Assembly: GCA_963969395.1 (NCBI GenBank)
Contig: OZ017797.1
Span: forward strand, 27,280,001-27,344,000
From: Pseudoscleropodium purum
Taxonomy: Eukaryota; Streptophyta; Bryopsida; Hypnales; Brachytheciaceae
DNA: 64,000 bases
Direction: 5' to 3'
In this document: in pieces, positions 34,023 to 47,900 of the stretch
How the letters are laid out: each line of letters begins with the position of its first letter
How positions within the stretch are numbered: the first letter of the stretch is position 1
Notes under the pieces: model-generated
What the model was told of the DNA's origin: nothing
The model's input: only the letters and a program-made list of their open reading frames with translations
The model's database searches: none
Program-made: the position numbers and the translations under genes

Positions 34023-37000
34023 ATGGCGAATTCACTGACGCCAGAAAACACTAGTTCTGAGGCGGAGGCGGCCATGATGATCGTGGACATGTGCACGAGC
34101 TGGGTCTACTCGGCGGCACTCCGCACCATCGTGCAACTGGATGTTCCCCACATTCTCGCCACCCATGCCACTCCTCCGAATATGGCCATGACAGCCGAGG
34201 AGCTTCTACAGCACATTGTGAGTTGCATTCCATTGGAAGTAGTCGTCATTTGGGCATAGTTTTGGACCATGCATGGTGCGAATCTTTACTTAAAGAAATC
34301 CACACGTCAAGGTAGCTGCCAAGAGTTTAAAGGACAAAAGATCTCATTTCGGGAAATTACTAGGAAAACTACCCTGGTGATGAAAATGAACTTGTTGTGT
34401 TGGCAGGATGCGACGTGCCCAAGTCCGCGCAACCTTGAGAGGCTCCTTCGACTGCTCACCATCAAAGGCGTGTTTGCTGAGCACATGACTAGAGATGACA
34501 ATGCTCGCAGGTTCTCATTAACCCGGTTGTCGAGATCTCTTGTGCCGGGGGATGGCAGCTACCGGAACGCTGCGTTGCATCTCACCCTGAGTCCAGAGTA
34601 TTCTGCGGCATTGGAGTTTCTGAGGTACGCATGTTTGTAACACCGAGCTCCATAAATTGTTTACAGTGTTCTTCATTTAATTCGCATCAATAGCCAATTC
34701 GAACAAATCTATGTAAGATTCAAATGGTGAGATGGAAGTAAAGAGAAACATACTTAGTCTTGGGACCATACATGATAGGCCCAGATTCACAAGTGCTGAG
34801 ACTCCCGAATCCGGTATGAGTGTTCACCAGAGAGGACAACACCAAGGAAATCCCCGAAGTCCTCGGACCCAATTTCATAGTGGAACTGTGACTGAATTCC
34901 ACAGTTGCACTACGAATTTGGTGTATGGACATTTTGGATTTCTCTGACAATATAAACTAGATTTTGTTCGACAGAAAAAGATCCAATTTGGGGGAGAAAT
35001 TCTTATTTCATAAAAAGAATCTTGAAGCTTGTTTTTATTTATAGCATTTCAGAACTTATTTTCCACAAACAATTAATCATTGGACAAAGATTTGCCAATC
35101 TTCCCCTTCACTTAATTAATGACATCATAAGCTCTGAAGTATGTATTTGTATTTGTTCTGTCACATTCTTCTTGAGACTGAACATACAGAATCATGTTGT
35201 ATGGGTAACGTCAAGTTCGTGAAATTCCATCTGCCATTGTGATATTTACATTACCTTGTTGTGCCCATAGAAATGCAACTAATATGCAAATTGCATATCA
35301 ATTTGTGCACCACTAATTTAGGGATTCCCCCCTCCCCCTCCACCCACCTCCCAGCTCCCTATATCATTTCAATTGGCCTTTTATTATTGAGGATTTATTG
35401 CTTGAATTTAATGAAATTGAGGTTGTGTGCAGTGATTCAGTGTTAAAGTCCACTGAACCATTCATGTCAGCACATGGAGTGAATCAGTTTGAGTACATGA
35501 AAACACACCCCGCCTTCTTGGAGGTATTCAAGATTGCGTTCAAGGACATGGGCTCCCAAACAATACGAAAGTTGTTGTTGCAATACCATGGCTTCAATAG
35601 TGTCCACAAACTAATGGATGTAGGAGGGAACACTGGAGTCATGTTAGCCGCCATTGTGGAGAAGTACCCCCACATCCATGGCATCAACTTTGACCTTCTT
35701 GAGGTGGTGGCAACTAGTCCTAGCTTTCCTGGTAAGTAAATTATTTAATTTTGGCTTAGCATTTTAGATTCATCAACATCAAACTTAAAACTTAAAATGA
35801 ATCTTGTGCAAAAATCAAATCTCTAAAGAATTATGAAATGACTGTGAATCAACAATTGAATTGTCTAATAGATATATTGTTATTAGGTGGGTGTTGACAG
35901 GATTTTTTCCTTATGTTTGTGGTGTTTGATCAAGCAAATAAATACACTATTTACAACACTAAGAATATGCTTAATAGACCATGCATTCAAATTGGAACAA
36001 TGGTTGAATGGAAATATGTTTAAGTACACAAAATCTTCATTTTTTCAACCATCTAATAATTGTAAATTCTTATATTTGTTCTCTCACATTTATTTAGTAT
36101 AGATTTTCACAACTTTCTTTTGGAAATCTTCTATAGTTTATTGAGGGATATTTATAGGATGTGGGAATTTAAAATCTAACTTTTTTAAAATAATAATCCT
36201 TCAAAGATTACTTGAATATATATGTAAATTAAGAAAATAATTGTTTAAAATGGTATTTAATCTACAGGTGTTGAACAAGTGGGAGGCGATATGTTTGAAA
36301 AAGTGCCAACTGGATGTGATGCTATCTTTATGAAGGTAAATACAAAAGCACAAATCTATAGTAGCATATTTTTGGAACTTTAATTTAGAAAAATGTTCTC
36401 GTAATAATTTAATATTAGTCAAAATACTATCACCTACCATACTAAATTTAAGCAAATAGTAAGTCCAACACTAATTATTTCCAAAAAAAATGAAGCTAAA
36501 ATTATTCATAAAATATTGGTTTAGTTTGTTGAATAACAAAAATATTGTTGACGCACTATCTAAAGCTTTATACAATCATTAGAGGCCTTCATACAAGTAA
36601 TTAAGTGACTAAACTATTCTATATCAAAGGTGCATTCATGGTTGTCATAGTAGACATCCATCCATCCCATCTAATAGACGTCTTACTCATCTGATAGAGT
36701 CAACACATAGTTGACTTTTTGATAAAGAAAAAATAGGTGACATAGCTTCCACATAGTATAGGTAAGATGAAAGGCAAACAGAATTGGATCTCTGCCCTGA
36801 TATATAGTCAACTCTGCCTTGACTGTCTACATCCGCACCATGACAATGAAATCCACGCCCCTACTACGTCTACACCTTGACAGTGGTGCAATGACCCCCT
36901 ATAGGTTACAAAATAAAAGCCATCTAACCCATCTAAACATCTGGTCCAATGACCTTGACTCATCCATTATAACAACCCTAAGTGCATTACAAAAAAAATG

Positions 37001-37679
37001 GAGTCCAAAGAGAGCTACCAAATTTCAACCAATAATGCAAATAAATTCTTTTTTTAAAAATTTGCATTTTGATGTTGCATCCCAATGATCCCATATTAGA
37101 CAGTTATTTTCTATTTTCTATTTTCGTAGAAATTTATAAAAAATAAATAAATCTAATTCATACATGTCAAACTGCTAGCCTAAAGTCTGGCGGCCCCTTG
37201 GGACCCCATTCTTTTTCTAATGATTCAAGTAGACTTAACCATTTTGTATATTCAAGTTGATGAGATTAGTCTGGAATTCATATTGCATTACCAAAATAAG
37301 AACAATCTCAATTCATTTGTATGAGGGGATTGATTTGTTGGGATGTCCATGACATTTGCAGGGGATATTACATGATTGGAGCGACGAGCAATGCCTCAAA
37401 ATCCTCACAAACTGTTACAAAGCACTGCCAAGTGAGGGTGGAAAGCTGATCATGATGGACATAATCATGCTTACAGAGACTCCACTTGAAGCATCCCTTC
37501 CCATCCAGAGAAAGATTGCATTCAACGTGGATATCTTGATGCAGATTCACTGTGAAAACGGCAGAGAGAGAACCGCGACTGAATTGGAAGGGCTGTTGAA
37601 ACAAGCGGGCTTCAAGTCCCTCCAAGTTCTTGCGGAAATTACCGGTAGTTCCTTTCACGTTATGGAAGCTCACAAATAA
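34023..37679 (+). CDS. Caffeate-type class II O-methyltransferase
   Basis: Transfers a methyl group from S-adenosylmethionine to a hydroxyl of a small phenolic-type substrate, probably in the cytosol; the true substrate cannot be read from sequence. Five exons join in frame: 34023-34217, 34407-34624, 35433-35731, 36268-36335, 37362-37679. All have GT..AG borders and the sum is 1098 nt, 365 aa, the usual length. N-terminal dimerisation domain: residues 1 to about 130. SAM motif LMDVGGNTG at 198-206, with Asn where Gly is usual. AHG block at 151-153. GVEQVGGDMFEKVP around 238-251. HDWSDE with catalytic His264. Met320 and Glu329 match the substrate-pocket Met and catalytic Glu of alfalfa COMT. 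The position of the other catalytic Glu is Asp293, as in isoflavone-type OMTs. Exon 1 is much more GC-rich than its surroundings. A dead partial duplicate lies at 20.2-21.5 kb. Confidence 0.93.
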
Positions 37680-38485
37680 ACAAAGCAAATTTAAATAAAT
37701 CTACAGGACGGCAGTTGCAAGAGACACCCGGACTCGTTCCTATCATTCTGTACTTGTCAAAGTACTTTTTGAGAACTTTAGGATCAAATATATGTAGCTG
37801 TGAGGGAAAGTTTCTTTTCATCATGAGAAGAAGACATGATACATGGTCTTCCAATAACAAATTTCAATATTGCATCAATCTCAACAAACAGAAACCAGTT
37901 CTCTGCAGTACCTGACAAACTGGAGAAGAAAGCTGTACTGATGCGCTGTTTACTGTGATCTCTTGTCAAGTTCCATGAACACAACTTCTCAGATTAGTGA
38001 AATGATAGTGACATACAAATCCTAGCCAGCAGGATAATCGTAAAACCAGAACCTAACACTTCAAACCAGAACTGCATAAGATGGATTCAAGGCCTCACTA
38101 CAAAATGAGCCTGACGACCCTGATCGAAACACGTACATTAATTGAACAAGACCTCTTTCATCGTAAGAAGAGAGTCGGAATATAAAGCCCCAACTCAAGG
38201 CACTCACCCGATCAACTTCTCTTTGGTTCTCACCTTCTATACCTGACTAGCTTCTAAGATTCCCAGGAACCGATCACTGACAAAGCTATCAGCTGAACGA
38301 ACGTACAGCTTGTAACCCGAGTCATAGTAACATAAGCTGTATTTGCAGAAAGTCAATATACTGTGCAGACTGGAGTCCTTAAAAATCTTCTATGAACCAA
38401 CACATCGACATACTGTAGCAGTGTTGGAATAAAACTTATTCTGCATAGACCCCACTTTCACAAGACGGGTTCATTACATACGTGA
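37680..38485. other. Convergent intergenic region (two 3' UTRs)
   Basis: 806 bp between the stop codons of the converging O-methyltransferase and CBSCBSPB genes. It probably holds both 3' UTRs. AATAAA at 37694-37699, only 15 bp past the O-methyltransferase stop, is a candidate polyadenylation signal. No other gene is seen, and the short open frames on both strands are not credible. Confidence 0.5.
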
Positions 38486-41400
38486 TCAAGAGTTTGAACG
38501 GCGAAAAAGAAAGACTAGGCTTACAGCCACCACTGCTACGCTGCCAGCAATGATTGCTGTGTGCAGGCCCGAAAAGCCTTCAGAAACTTGGTCTGCCTGA
38601 GCGGCCTTCGGTGCTACCGACACTTTCTTCCTCCGTGGCTCTTGTGATTCTTCCAAATGAAGCGTCAATGCCTGTATCACCAGGGCATAGATTATAGAAA
38701 GTCAGAAGAGAAAAAGGTGAGTTCAGGTCCGTTGCTGTCAATGCCAACCAATCGTATCAATAAAACCTACAAAGTTGCTCTTAAAGACGTGAGCTTATTT
38801 TGGATGCTGGTCTTCCTAAATAAGAGCTCAAAAGTATATAGGATCATGTTCTCTCCATGATCTTTGAAACAAATACAGAACACTCTTACAACAGACTGAC
38901 TCACCTTCCATCCACTGATTTTAGCAAAATTGACTGCAGACACAAGGTCGGCGTCTGTAGCGAGCAGCACCTTGTCACCTTCATCGTCCACATACTGCAA
39001 TGAAAAATATCCAGAACCACCATGCCATGCATGAGTCAAGAGAAAACCTCAAATAATGTAGACACAACCCCTCGAAGATAATGGGTTCCAAATAAATGGG
39101 CATACCATAAGTCGGGGTAGACGAGTGCGATCTATGTCTTCACCAACACGCTGTACTATCATAGACATAAGCTCGGTCAAGCTTTCAGATCCTGCAATAA
39201 ACACGACAGTTTCTATTACAAAGCCAAAAATAGAATCAATTCAGACTGCACACTAAAATGTGTGTTTCTATCGATTCTGTGCATGCAAAGAGCACGAATA
39301 TCTCAATCTGTTTCAGCATTTCCTCCAAATTCAGGCAACTAAGAGGAACACATTCCCATCTCAAAGAGGCACTGAAGAAGATTGAGACCCACCACAGTTG
39401 AATCGATGGTTTCGCTCTTTCCCATCACGGCCAGTTATCTTCAGCTTGAAAGCAAATTGATTTCCAAGCCCAAACGAGGGATAGCTGGATTGCCTTTCCG
39501 GATAGCCAGAGTGCCTTTCTGAATAGACATCAGATTGTCGAGCAGAAATATCACTGCAAACACAAACACAACGGCATCCATCAGCGGCGACCAGAATGAC
39601 TTAAGAATACAATCTGCCCTGCAAAGAATGCATCCCACCTCAGTATGATCTTAGGTTTGACAAAATCCGAAAAGCCAAACCAATCATCGTCGGACGTGAT
39701 ATTCTTCAGCAAATTAGTCTCAAATTAATACGAAAAGCATCTCATAATCGCACAAATCTTCTCATTGTTATGTTTACACAAGCTGATTAACCCAATTGCA
39801 GCATTAATGACCTGTGTGAATCATCATCTTCGTCGGCTGGTTCCAGGGCCAAAGCAGAATCCCAGAATTTTTGCAGCATATTTGTTGCCGTGTCAGGACC
39901 TCCACCACCAGAACCTCCAACCTTTCATCAATACATCACAAATTCAACAATTCAACTCACTCATTCGCTTAAATACAAGCCCGAATTTCTACCTCTATGG
40001 ATGAACCCGATCTGCCAGGGCACCAAAAGTAGCGCTAATAGGTACCTATAGGACCGTAGAAGAGAGAGTGAGAGAACAAAACAAGCAACCAGTAGGCATA
40101 ATCCCGCCACAGAGATGATTGCACAAACTGGCAAGAGGCCATCACTTACGGTAGCCACGGCACCATGTGTAAGCTGTAGGACGTCCACACAGGCCACAAT
40201 ATATCCATCTGTACACAATGACGGAAAACTTGTGAGCAATCAGGAAGTGACAATTGACAATAGTGAATATTACAAGTCCTGAAAATGCAGGAGGAAGAGC
40301 TGAGAAGAAAGTAAACCAAGACAGTAAACTAGAATTTGACAAAGGTGCTTCTAGCTCGATGATACAAGAACCAACAAAGTCGATACTTACCTCGATCAGT
40401 AACCGGAAGATGAAGAAACTTGCCATCATGCATGGTATGTAGCGCATCCACAAGAGTAGTATCCAAACCAGCACACTCAGGATTGGGTGTCATGACCTGC
40501 ATGTAAACTCAACTCCTTATAGGTTCTGTAGCGAGACAGCAGCGGCTACATGCATGAGACTATTCTCAACGATTCGGAATTCCATAACTGCGATGATATA
40601 CCCCTCATAAACTACTAGGAACCACGTTAACATTTGAAGAGAAGTCATCAGAGAAAAAAAGTGGCGTCTGTAGATTAAGAACGAACCTTATCCAAAGTGG
40701 TTGTTTCCGGATTTAAACCTTGAGCAACAACTCTCATTAGGACGTCCTTGGAACTGCAGGCATTAAATTAAACGAGGTGGTAAGAGTGTAAGCAGGAAGA
40801 AACAAATGCACGTTGATAATAAGAATAAAAAGTACTACACATGCATATGAAAAAGAACATGAAAACATGAACAAAAACCCATAGATAAAAGCGCCAAGTC
40901 CGTACGTAAGAATGCCAGTTGGTTTGTTACTCAGCGAAGTAATGATCACAGAGTTCATGCGGTATTCCTTCATCTTCCTTGTTGCATTAGTGACAGTATC
41001 AGAAGCTGAACAAGTTGGCACTCTGTAAACAGTGAAAACAACTTGAATGAGCACAACAGAATAACATCATTAAGCAAATACACGAACCCTGAAATCATCT
41101 CGTGAGCCCGCTCCATCGCTGAATTAAGTAAAGCGCAAAATTTTAAAAAACATCAGAAAATGCAGACTCACTTGGTTCCTTCCGGAATAATAGATCCCAA
41201 AGTAGGTCTAAACATCTTGTCCCGAAGATTCTCGATAAAATTTGACTTCTCTGTCAACACCAAGCAGTCAACGGTCCACTTGAGTCTAAAATATAGCGAC
41301 TACCAAAATCATAAGACGACACAGTAAAAGGACGTAGCAACCAAAGTATTTCAACCTCACTTTCTCACCTTGAGATAGAATATCTTTTGTTAGATAGAAA

Positions 41401-43992
41401 GGTAATAAGCTTACCAGTGGAATTGTTGCTCCACTCACGCTCAACAGATTCGACAGCAGCTGCAATTGCATTGCCCTTTTCAGCAGCCCGCTCCATGCGA
41501 GCAATAGCATCATAGAGACACTTTGTGATGTCCAAGAGAGCAACAACCTCTCCATTCTCCACCACGGGCAAATGCCTGAACTTGCCTGCCACAGATCGAG
41601 AGAAGATAATATAAGAAACTGCCATCCTCCACGACATCTAAAATTATTATATATTATTAAAATTACATAATTCACGTAAAAACAATTGAAAAAATCATTT
41701 CTGCTCAGAAAAGAGCGTCTCCTACAACAAGGTATCAGTTACATGCCCATATTTAGGAATCAAGCTAAGAATACAAACATCACCTTGGACCATCTTCTGC
41801 AAAGCCTCCACTGCAAGAGTGTCGCCCATCACGAAGACGGGATTTTTCGTCATCACCTTTGATACTGAAGTCTCCTCAGGCCTTAAACCCTCCGCAATAA
41901 CTCGAGTAGCAACATCCTGCAAGCCAAATAATGATAACAGAGATGAGGGCTTAAGTGAAATCCAGTAGTCGTGCAGAAAGAATTCAGAGCTACAAGCCAC
42001 AACATAGAAAAAATTGCACCGTGATAATTTAACACACAGTGGATCAAGACGAATACTGGCTAGCTAATGGTGCACATTCAAGAACAAACTTTCATAGTTT
42101 CATTCCAGGCATTTGGGGACTGGTCCATAGTCAAGAAATCACACCCACAGCAAACAAGGATGCAGAACACTAGGCTTCTAATCTGACAAGGATTGCGGAT
42201 TAAGGAAAATCAGACCACTGCCTCTATAAGAACTTTCTTACAAGATCTACTGCATGTGACCATGAAATACCTTTGGATATCGACAAGTGTGACAAAAAAA
42301 TATCAAATTCCTGAATTATTATTAGAATTATTTTCTAGACAAAGATGAATTTTACCACAAAGCACTCCAGTAACGTTTCATGGAAGTCATACCTTATCTG
42401 TGATAATACCACAAAGGAGCGCACTAGAATCCACGAGCAAGGCAGCATCCACCCGTCGAGTAGCCATCCGACGACACGCATCAGCCACAGTGCTGCCATC
42501 AGGAATGGTGAGAGCCTTCGACAGCCTCAAACGCTTCACCGTCCGCTCTCCAGGCGGCCTGCCAACCAGGTATTTTTATTAGCTCTCTTTTATCATTTTG
42601 AAGACTTACTGTCGAATTCTAGCTCTTCCCTCACACTCTAAACCTAAGACAGTGATCAAGGTAGACAGGCAAAAATACAACAGTCGCAAATAAGCGACTC
42701 AAGGTAAATCGCAATCACACCTCATTATCTCTAGATGAATAGATATTTGCTCTGTACGCAAAGCTACCCAGCTGCACCTCCTTAAGTTATCCTATGATAG
42801 TCTTGTGAGAGAGTGTAAAATATGCGCATCTTCTAATTATTAGCGACAAATATCAGCGTTCTGTTATGCAGGCGAGTGTCAGCCAAATAACCACGAATAA
42901 ACAATTCAATAAAGAATTTCTATCATCCTCTTTCAACACTGGACGACAAACGCAGAACCGTTCAACCTGCTAACAGTAAAACTTTCTCTCTCCTGTCAGA
43001 TTTATAGCTGACAGGTAGACAGCGAATTTCGACGTCTAGAATTAGAGTGATCAAGCAGAGGTTGTGCTCTTGCGCTTCATATCCAGTATCTCTACTCCAT
43101 TGTAACAGCAATAGACTCTGGACCTAGACTTTCTAAATATGAGCAACTCGATGCTGGCACTCGACCACAAAAGCGAATCTCTGCTACATTAGCATTATTG
43201 TATGCCCTCGGAAATACCTAAATGAAGGTATTCGAACACCTGATTAGATGCAAATTACCTAGATCAGACGATCTTTCGATCTAAACTTTGACAGTGTACC
43301 CGTCTCCCAGAACGATCCTTGCATCCTCAATGAAATCGTGACATCGTCAAATTCCACTCTCACAGCGGACTGTTGATCCAAAGCAATTCGGCCTGCGTAC
43401 CAATCGGGTCGCCAATAATAGTGTTCCAGTAAACCCGCAAATGCCAAGTCACTCCACAATGGATACTCTTTCCCTCAATATATTAGGTAGATAATCGAGC
43501 CATAGAGCGCTGAACTTCAAGAATGTCGTAGCCAACGGACGGAAGTCGCAGATGCTCTAACGCCATCGTCTAGATTGATCCTCAAAGAACCCTAGAAATT
43601 ACTAATTCGATCGATCAAACAGAAATAAAGAAAGTCGCACTTGCTGCAAGTTTCGTTCCATAAAACGTATTCAAAGGCCAGTTTGCGCGTCAACGTCTGG
43701 TGAGGGAAAAGAAAAGACGCTTCGCTGGTGGCTCTTGCAATTCCGAATCGAAAAGATCTCATCAACTCTCCCTTGCCAGATAGAAAAAAAACGAAGAAAA
43801 AACGTACACAGATCGCGAAGGCTTGCGAGGAAGCGAGACGCCATTGCCCAGGGTACTCTTCTTCTGAGCGCTCATAGGGCTAGGGCCAGGAGTGGAACCC
43901 GAGCGTGCACTCTTCTGCGAAGACATCGGGCGCTTCGATGCTGCTGCTGCTCCTCCTCCTCCTCCTCCTCCTTGAGAGCCCGTAGTGCTCAT
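38486..43992 (-). CDS. CBSCBSPB: CBSCBSPB protein: four CBS motifs, PB1 domain, C-terminal TM
   Basis: Plant-specific CBSCBSPB family. CBS pairs usually bind adenine nucleotides and PB1 mediates protein pairing; the exact role is not established here. Fourteen exons join in frame: 43992-43808, 42558-42393, 41916-41784, 41585-41415, 41250-41172, 41022-40906, 40753-40687, 40496-40391, 40208-40150, 39921-39812, 39553-39393, 39191-39106, 38994-38905, 38671-38486. Total is 1716 nt, 571 aa. A Gly/Ala/Ser-rich N-terminus (1-60) is followed by VKRLRLSKALT. CBS 1-2 cover about 72-200 (TDKDVATRV, VMTKNP, GKFRHLPVVENGE). CBS 3-4 cover about 240-365 (LTSKDVLMRV, VMTPNP, GKFLHLPVTDRDG). PB1 covers about 431-517, with a FAFKLK basic strand and an acidic YVDDEGDKVLL loop. 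A hydrophobic helix at 546-566 followed by RRSNS suggests a tail anchor. Intron 1 is 1249 bp. It appears intact. Confidence 0.95.
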
Positions 43993-44700
43993 AATAACAC
44001 TCCTTTCCCTTCCCCTTCCTTTTTGTAGACACTTCCCCCGTTCTCACCGCCAGGCAATGCACGAGTCCTCTCACACCGTAATACTCGCCAAGTCGCTCTT
44101 TCCCACACTTCAACCTAATAAACGCCCGCAGCTCCTTCACACCGTAAATCTCATCGTCAATTTATTTTTTCATCTACTTTCCAATAAAAGCTTTGCTCAG
44201 CGACAAATCAGCGACGAAATTCATCAGGTCTTGAACCAAAACGCAAATAACAACAGATCCAATAATCCTAAAACGAAGTGAACAGATTCCTGGCTTCTTT
44301 CAAGAAATAATTTACCTGGAAAAATATATGAAATTCAAAGAGATTGCCGGCAACTCTCCAACGCAAAACCTCTGAACCTCGACCTAAATTATTACGTTCT
44401 TCTGGCCAAGGTGTTTTGTAATAAATACCAAGTCATAGAACGAAAACAGAGCAAAGACGAGAAGGGCGGCGCAAATCAAAGACAGAAGACAAAATCTGAC
44501 ACCAAAACTTATGAGAAATAGCTCATTCGAAAGAGCGAAGCGAGATTATGGAAATGAGCAAGTCTGGAGGGAGAATTCTTACTTGTTGTTTGTTCGACGA
44601 CGATCAAAATGGCGGCAGATGCAGGGGACGCTTCACATCAGATGGTCGTACACCAGGTGGTCGATCAGTGAGGCCCGCCTTATTTCTATGTTCCCCTCGG
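43993..44700 (-). promoter_or_regulatory. Upstream region of the CBSCBSPB gene
   Basis: Sequence upstream of the CBSCBSPB start codon is clearly less AT-rich than the flanking DNA up to about 44700, then changes abruptly to AT-rich intergenic sequence. It presumably contains the 5' leader and core promoter. No TATA box or transcription start is convincing. Open frames on the opposite strand (43985-44281, 44511-44900) have no recognisable product. Confidence 0.4.
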
Positions 44701-44900
44701 TTCCCAAGTTCTCACGTTCCCATGACCGCCTTCATTCAAACTTCAAATTGCGTTCCCTCAGGTCCGAAAGCCCTCAAGTAAATGGTATAGATGGCAAAAA
44801 TCCCCCAATGCCCGTACACTCTTTTTCTATTAGTGTCACTGCAAAATTAGTGTCACTAAGAAAATTGCAGAAACCTAAGTGTGATATTGTAAGATTTTAG

Positions 44901-47900
44901 CTTTGCACTAATTTAAAAAAATTTATGAGTAGTGCGCAATATGAATATATAGTTCAACCATACCAAAATTATTTGTAGATGATGTATGCAATTCACTGAT
45001 TGTGGTTGAATAGGAACAGCAAATATTTTGCCGTAGAGTTATATACAAAAGGAATTGCAAATACAAATTCCTACATTCTCTCACTATGCCAAGCAAAATA
45101 ATGGATATATTAAGTTCAAAAATTCACTGAATATTTCCAGTATCATAGTGCTAGTGTCTATCTTTTATCACAAAAAATTTCATAATGTAGATGAATTAAA
45201 CAAGCAAGAAAAGAGTTCAAAATCATCTTCTTGTGGCATCAACAACCGCAAATATTTGTTCATATTGCATTACATGCAACTCTACATTGTTACAACATTA
45301 TAGGAATTCATATAATTGCATGCATTTTAAATGCACATGTCATAATATCAAAGAATTTTAGTTGTAGAGTGGCTTTGAAAATGTTATATTACAATTATAC
45401 ATAAGTTTACATCATCTTCAAATTATATAAAGTTGTTTTTAATATACATATGTAGATTTCTTTAAAAAAGATAGATTGGTATATAAATATTTTAGAATGA
45501 ATTGTGCCAACAAGTTTTGTACACTATTCAAATGAAAAATCTTGATGATTTGTTAAAACAAAGCTATTATAACTTGCATTTATAAATTTTATTTTCTTCA
45601 ACAACTAATTGATAACAAATTAAACTTTTAGAACATGATATACCCCAAATTAAACAATGCATTCCATCTACTAATTTGGCTCCTAGAATAATGACATTAG
45701 AGCAACCAAAACTTATATCATTTGAGCAAATACATCATCAATTCATCACTATTGATAGTATACTCAAATGTTTTTTTAGTGAATTAAAATAAATAAAGTA
45801 TCACATGAAATTTTAAAATGCAGAGTTTAAAAATGTTATTAATTCAAAAAAATTCAAAAAAACTCATGTTACTCATAACACAAAAAAATTACTTCTTGTA
45901 TATCTATGACTTAAAACTTTGAATCTTTTCATTTCATCATGATATTATTCTTTTGACCATTCATTTTAGAAGTGAAGCTTCACTATTGGTCTTTACATAA
46001 GTCTAATAAAGTCTACTTATTGCAAAAATACTTGCCTAATTTTACAACTTGAAAAAAATACAATTTATAATTTATAATTTCTTCAACAAAATTAGATTTT
46101 CATCAAATACAATGCATAGTATAACAAATACCAATGGTGAAATAAAGAATTGACAATTGACAATTGACACTTTATAATATAAACAAACTTTTGGCAATTA
46201 TACCGAGCAATACATAGTGGTCTAGAACCTTGTCCTCCAACCATTGAAATATACCTTTTTTAGTACATGCAAAACTCAATACTACATCTACTTCTTCATG
46301 TTCAATTTAAAGAAGATAGACCACTATATCACCATTACGATTTTATTGCAATAATTAATAACATCCAATGCCAACCTTTCCTGAATACACAAATTTAGAA
46401 GACAATCTATAAACGACATAGTCATCCAAAATCAAAAATAGCAACAACACTTTGAATTTGACTACACACTCTTATTGTCACCATTTCAACAAATGCACTC
46501 ACATAAAGCAAACACCTATCCAAACTACAAGTCCTCTACCTACAACCTACCCATACTCTAATTGATTTAAACAAATGCATAAATGATCTCAATGCAATTT
46601 CACTAGAAGAGAAATGCACAATCCACAACCATTATGCTTTTCTTGCAAACATCATGAAAGCTATTCCACTCCTGACTTCTATGGCTAACTTTCTCAAGCA
46701 AGGTCGTCATTTTTTTTGTCACTTTGTCACTTTGTATAATCACATGAACTTTCCATAAGATAATGAATCTAAATCATCAATAATACTATCAAAAATATGA
46801 TTTTGCTCTTTGACAAGAACAATAAGCATATCTTCTCTTTATATAAGATGTCCTATCTTCAAAACCTTTAAAATTTCTTTTGACAAATTCATGGGAGGAA
46901 ATAGACCTTCATGGTCAATGTCTATATTGATAGAAAATATGACCTCTACCTCTTCTACTTCCAAATTCTCATAGAAAGTGCTTCCCCCTCATCTCCTTTC
47001 ACACCACAACTCTCTACCAAAGCTTCCCTTGTGCATTGTTGTAGTACATAGTCTTAGGCAATGTTCACAAAAAGAATGTTAAAAGGATTATGGGCCAAGA
47101 AGCACAAGTTTGCAAAAATTGACTAGAAAGATTCACATTTGTCCTATTTTATTGTTGTGGTGTTACCTATGTAAAATATCTTCATCCAAGTACGTGCTAG
47201 AACAACTACACAAAGATTCTATAATTCAACTTGACAATCTCTTCTAGTTGAATAACACATTCTATGTCAACAATGATTAAATTTGGGTCTTTCAATCTAG
47301 AGTGACACGGACAACAAAAGGCTATTGTCACTCCTAAGTCACTTGTTGTCAAATATGACTCTACTTTCATCACTCTCATACATGTGATTGTCAAATGCTT
47401 ACATGCAATTAGACTTTGTTGCCCCAACATGACAAAGGCTTTAAGGAAAATTCACAGTGGCAACCACTTCTTTTCTATTTTTGTTCTCTAATTTGGATTC
47501 TAATTTCAACTCCAACCACTTGAGAGAAGGAAGTAGTTTTGCTAAGGTAGTAGGATAAGGCTCTACCATTCATCTTCTACAAAGAAGACAATTACTTCAT
47601 AATTGAAGATGATCATGTCATTCAACGACATGTATATATTTTTCTATTGCATCATTTGAGTTTATACTAGTTTTTGGTAATTTGAAAGTACTATTGGATA
47701 ATTTGGCATGTATTATCTAATGCATTGCATATATATGGTTTTTTCTACAAAGGATTTGTTTATCTTTAATGTGGACTTACTCATTCTCTATAGAATGGTT
47801 GGTCTAGAAAGTATATATTTGGTAGCTTGATATTACATTTATTTCATTTTTAGTCCCCTCCTTTGGCATCTCATATTTTCAGATTTAGGCATCTCTTCAT

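Noticed and set aside
39636..39712. Extra exon in intron 10 of the CBSCBSPB gene (peptide with SDDDWFGFSDF)
   Set aside because: It has plausible borders, but joining it to exon 10 puts it in the wrong phase and creates stops. Joining exon 10 directly to exon 11 (39553) keeps frame.
44511..44900. 129-codon plus-strand open frame upstream of CBSCBSPB
   Set aside because: Lies in the higher-GC upstream region where stop codons are rarer; Arg/Ser-rich translation with no family.
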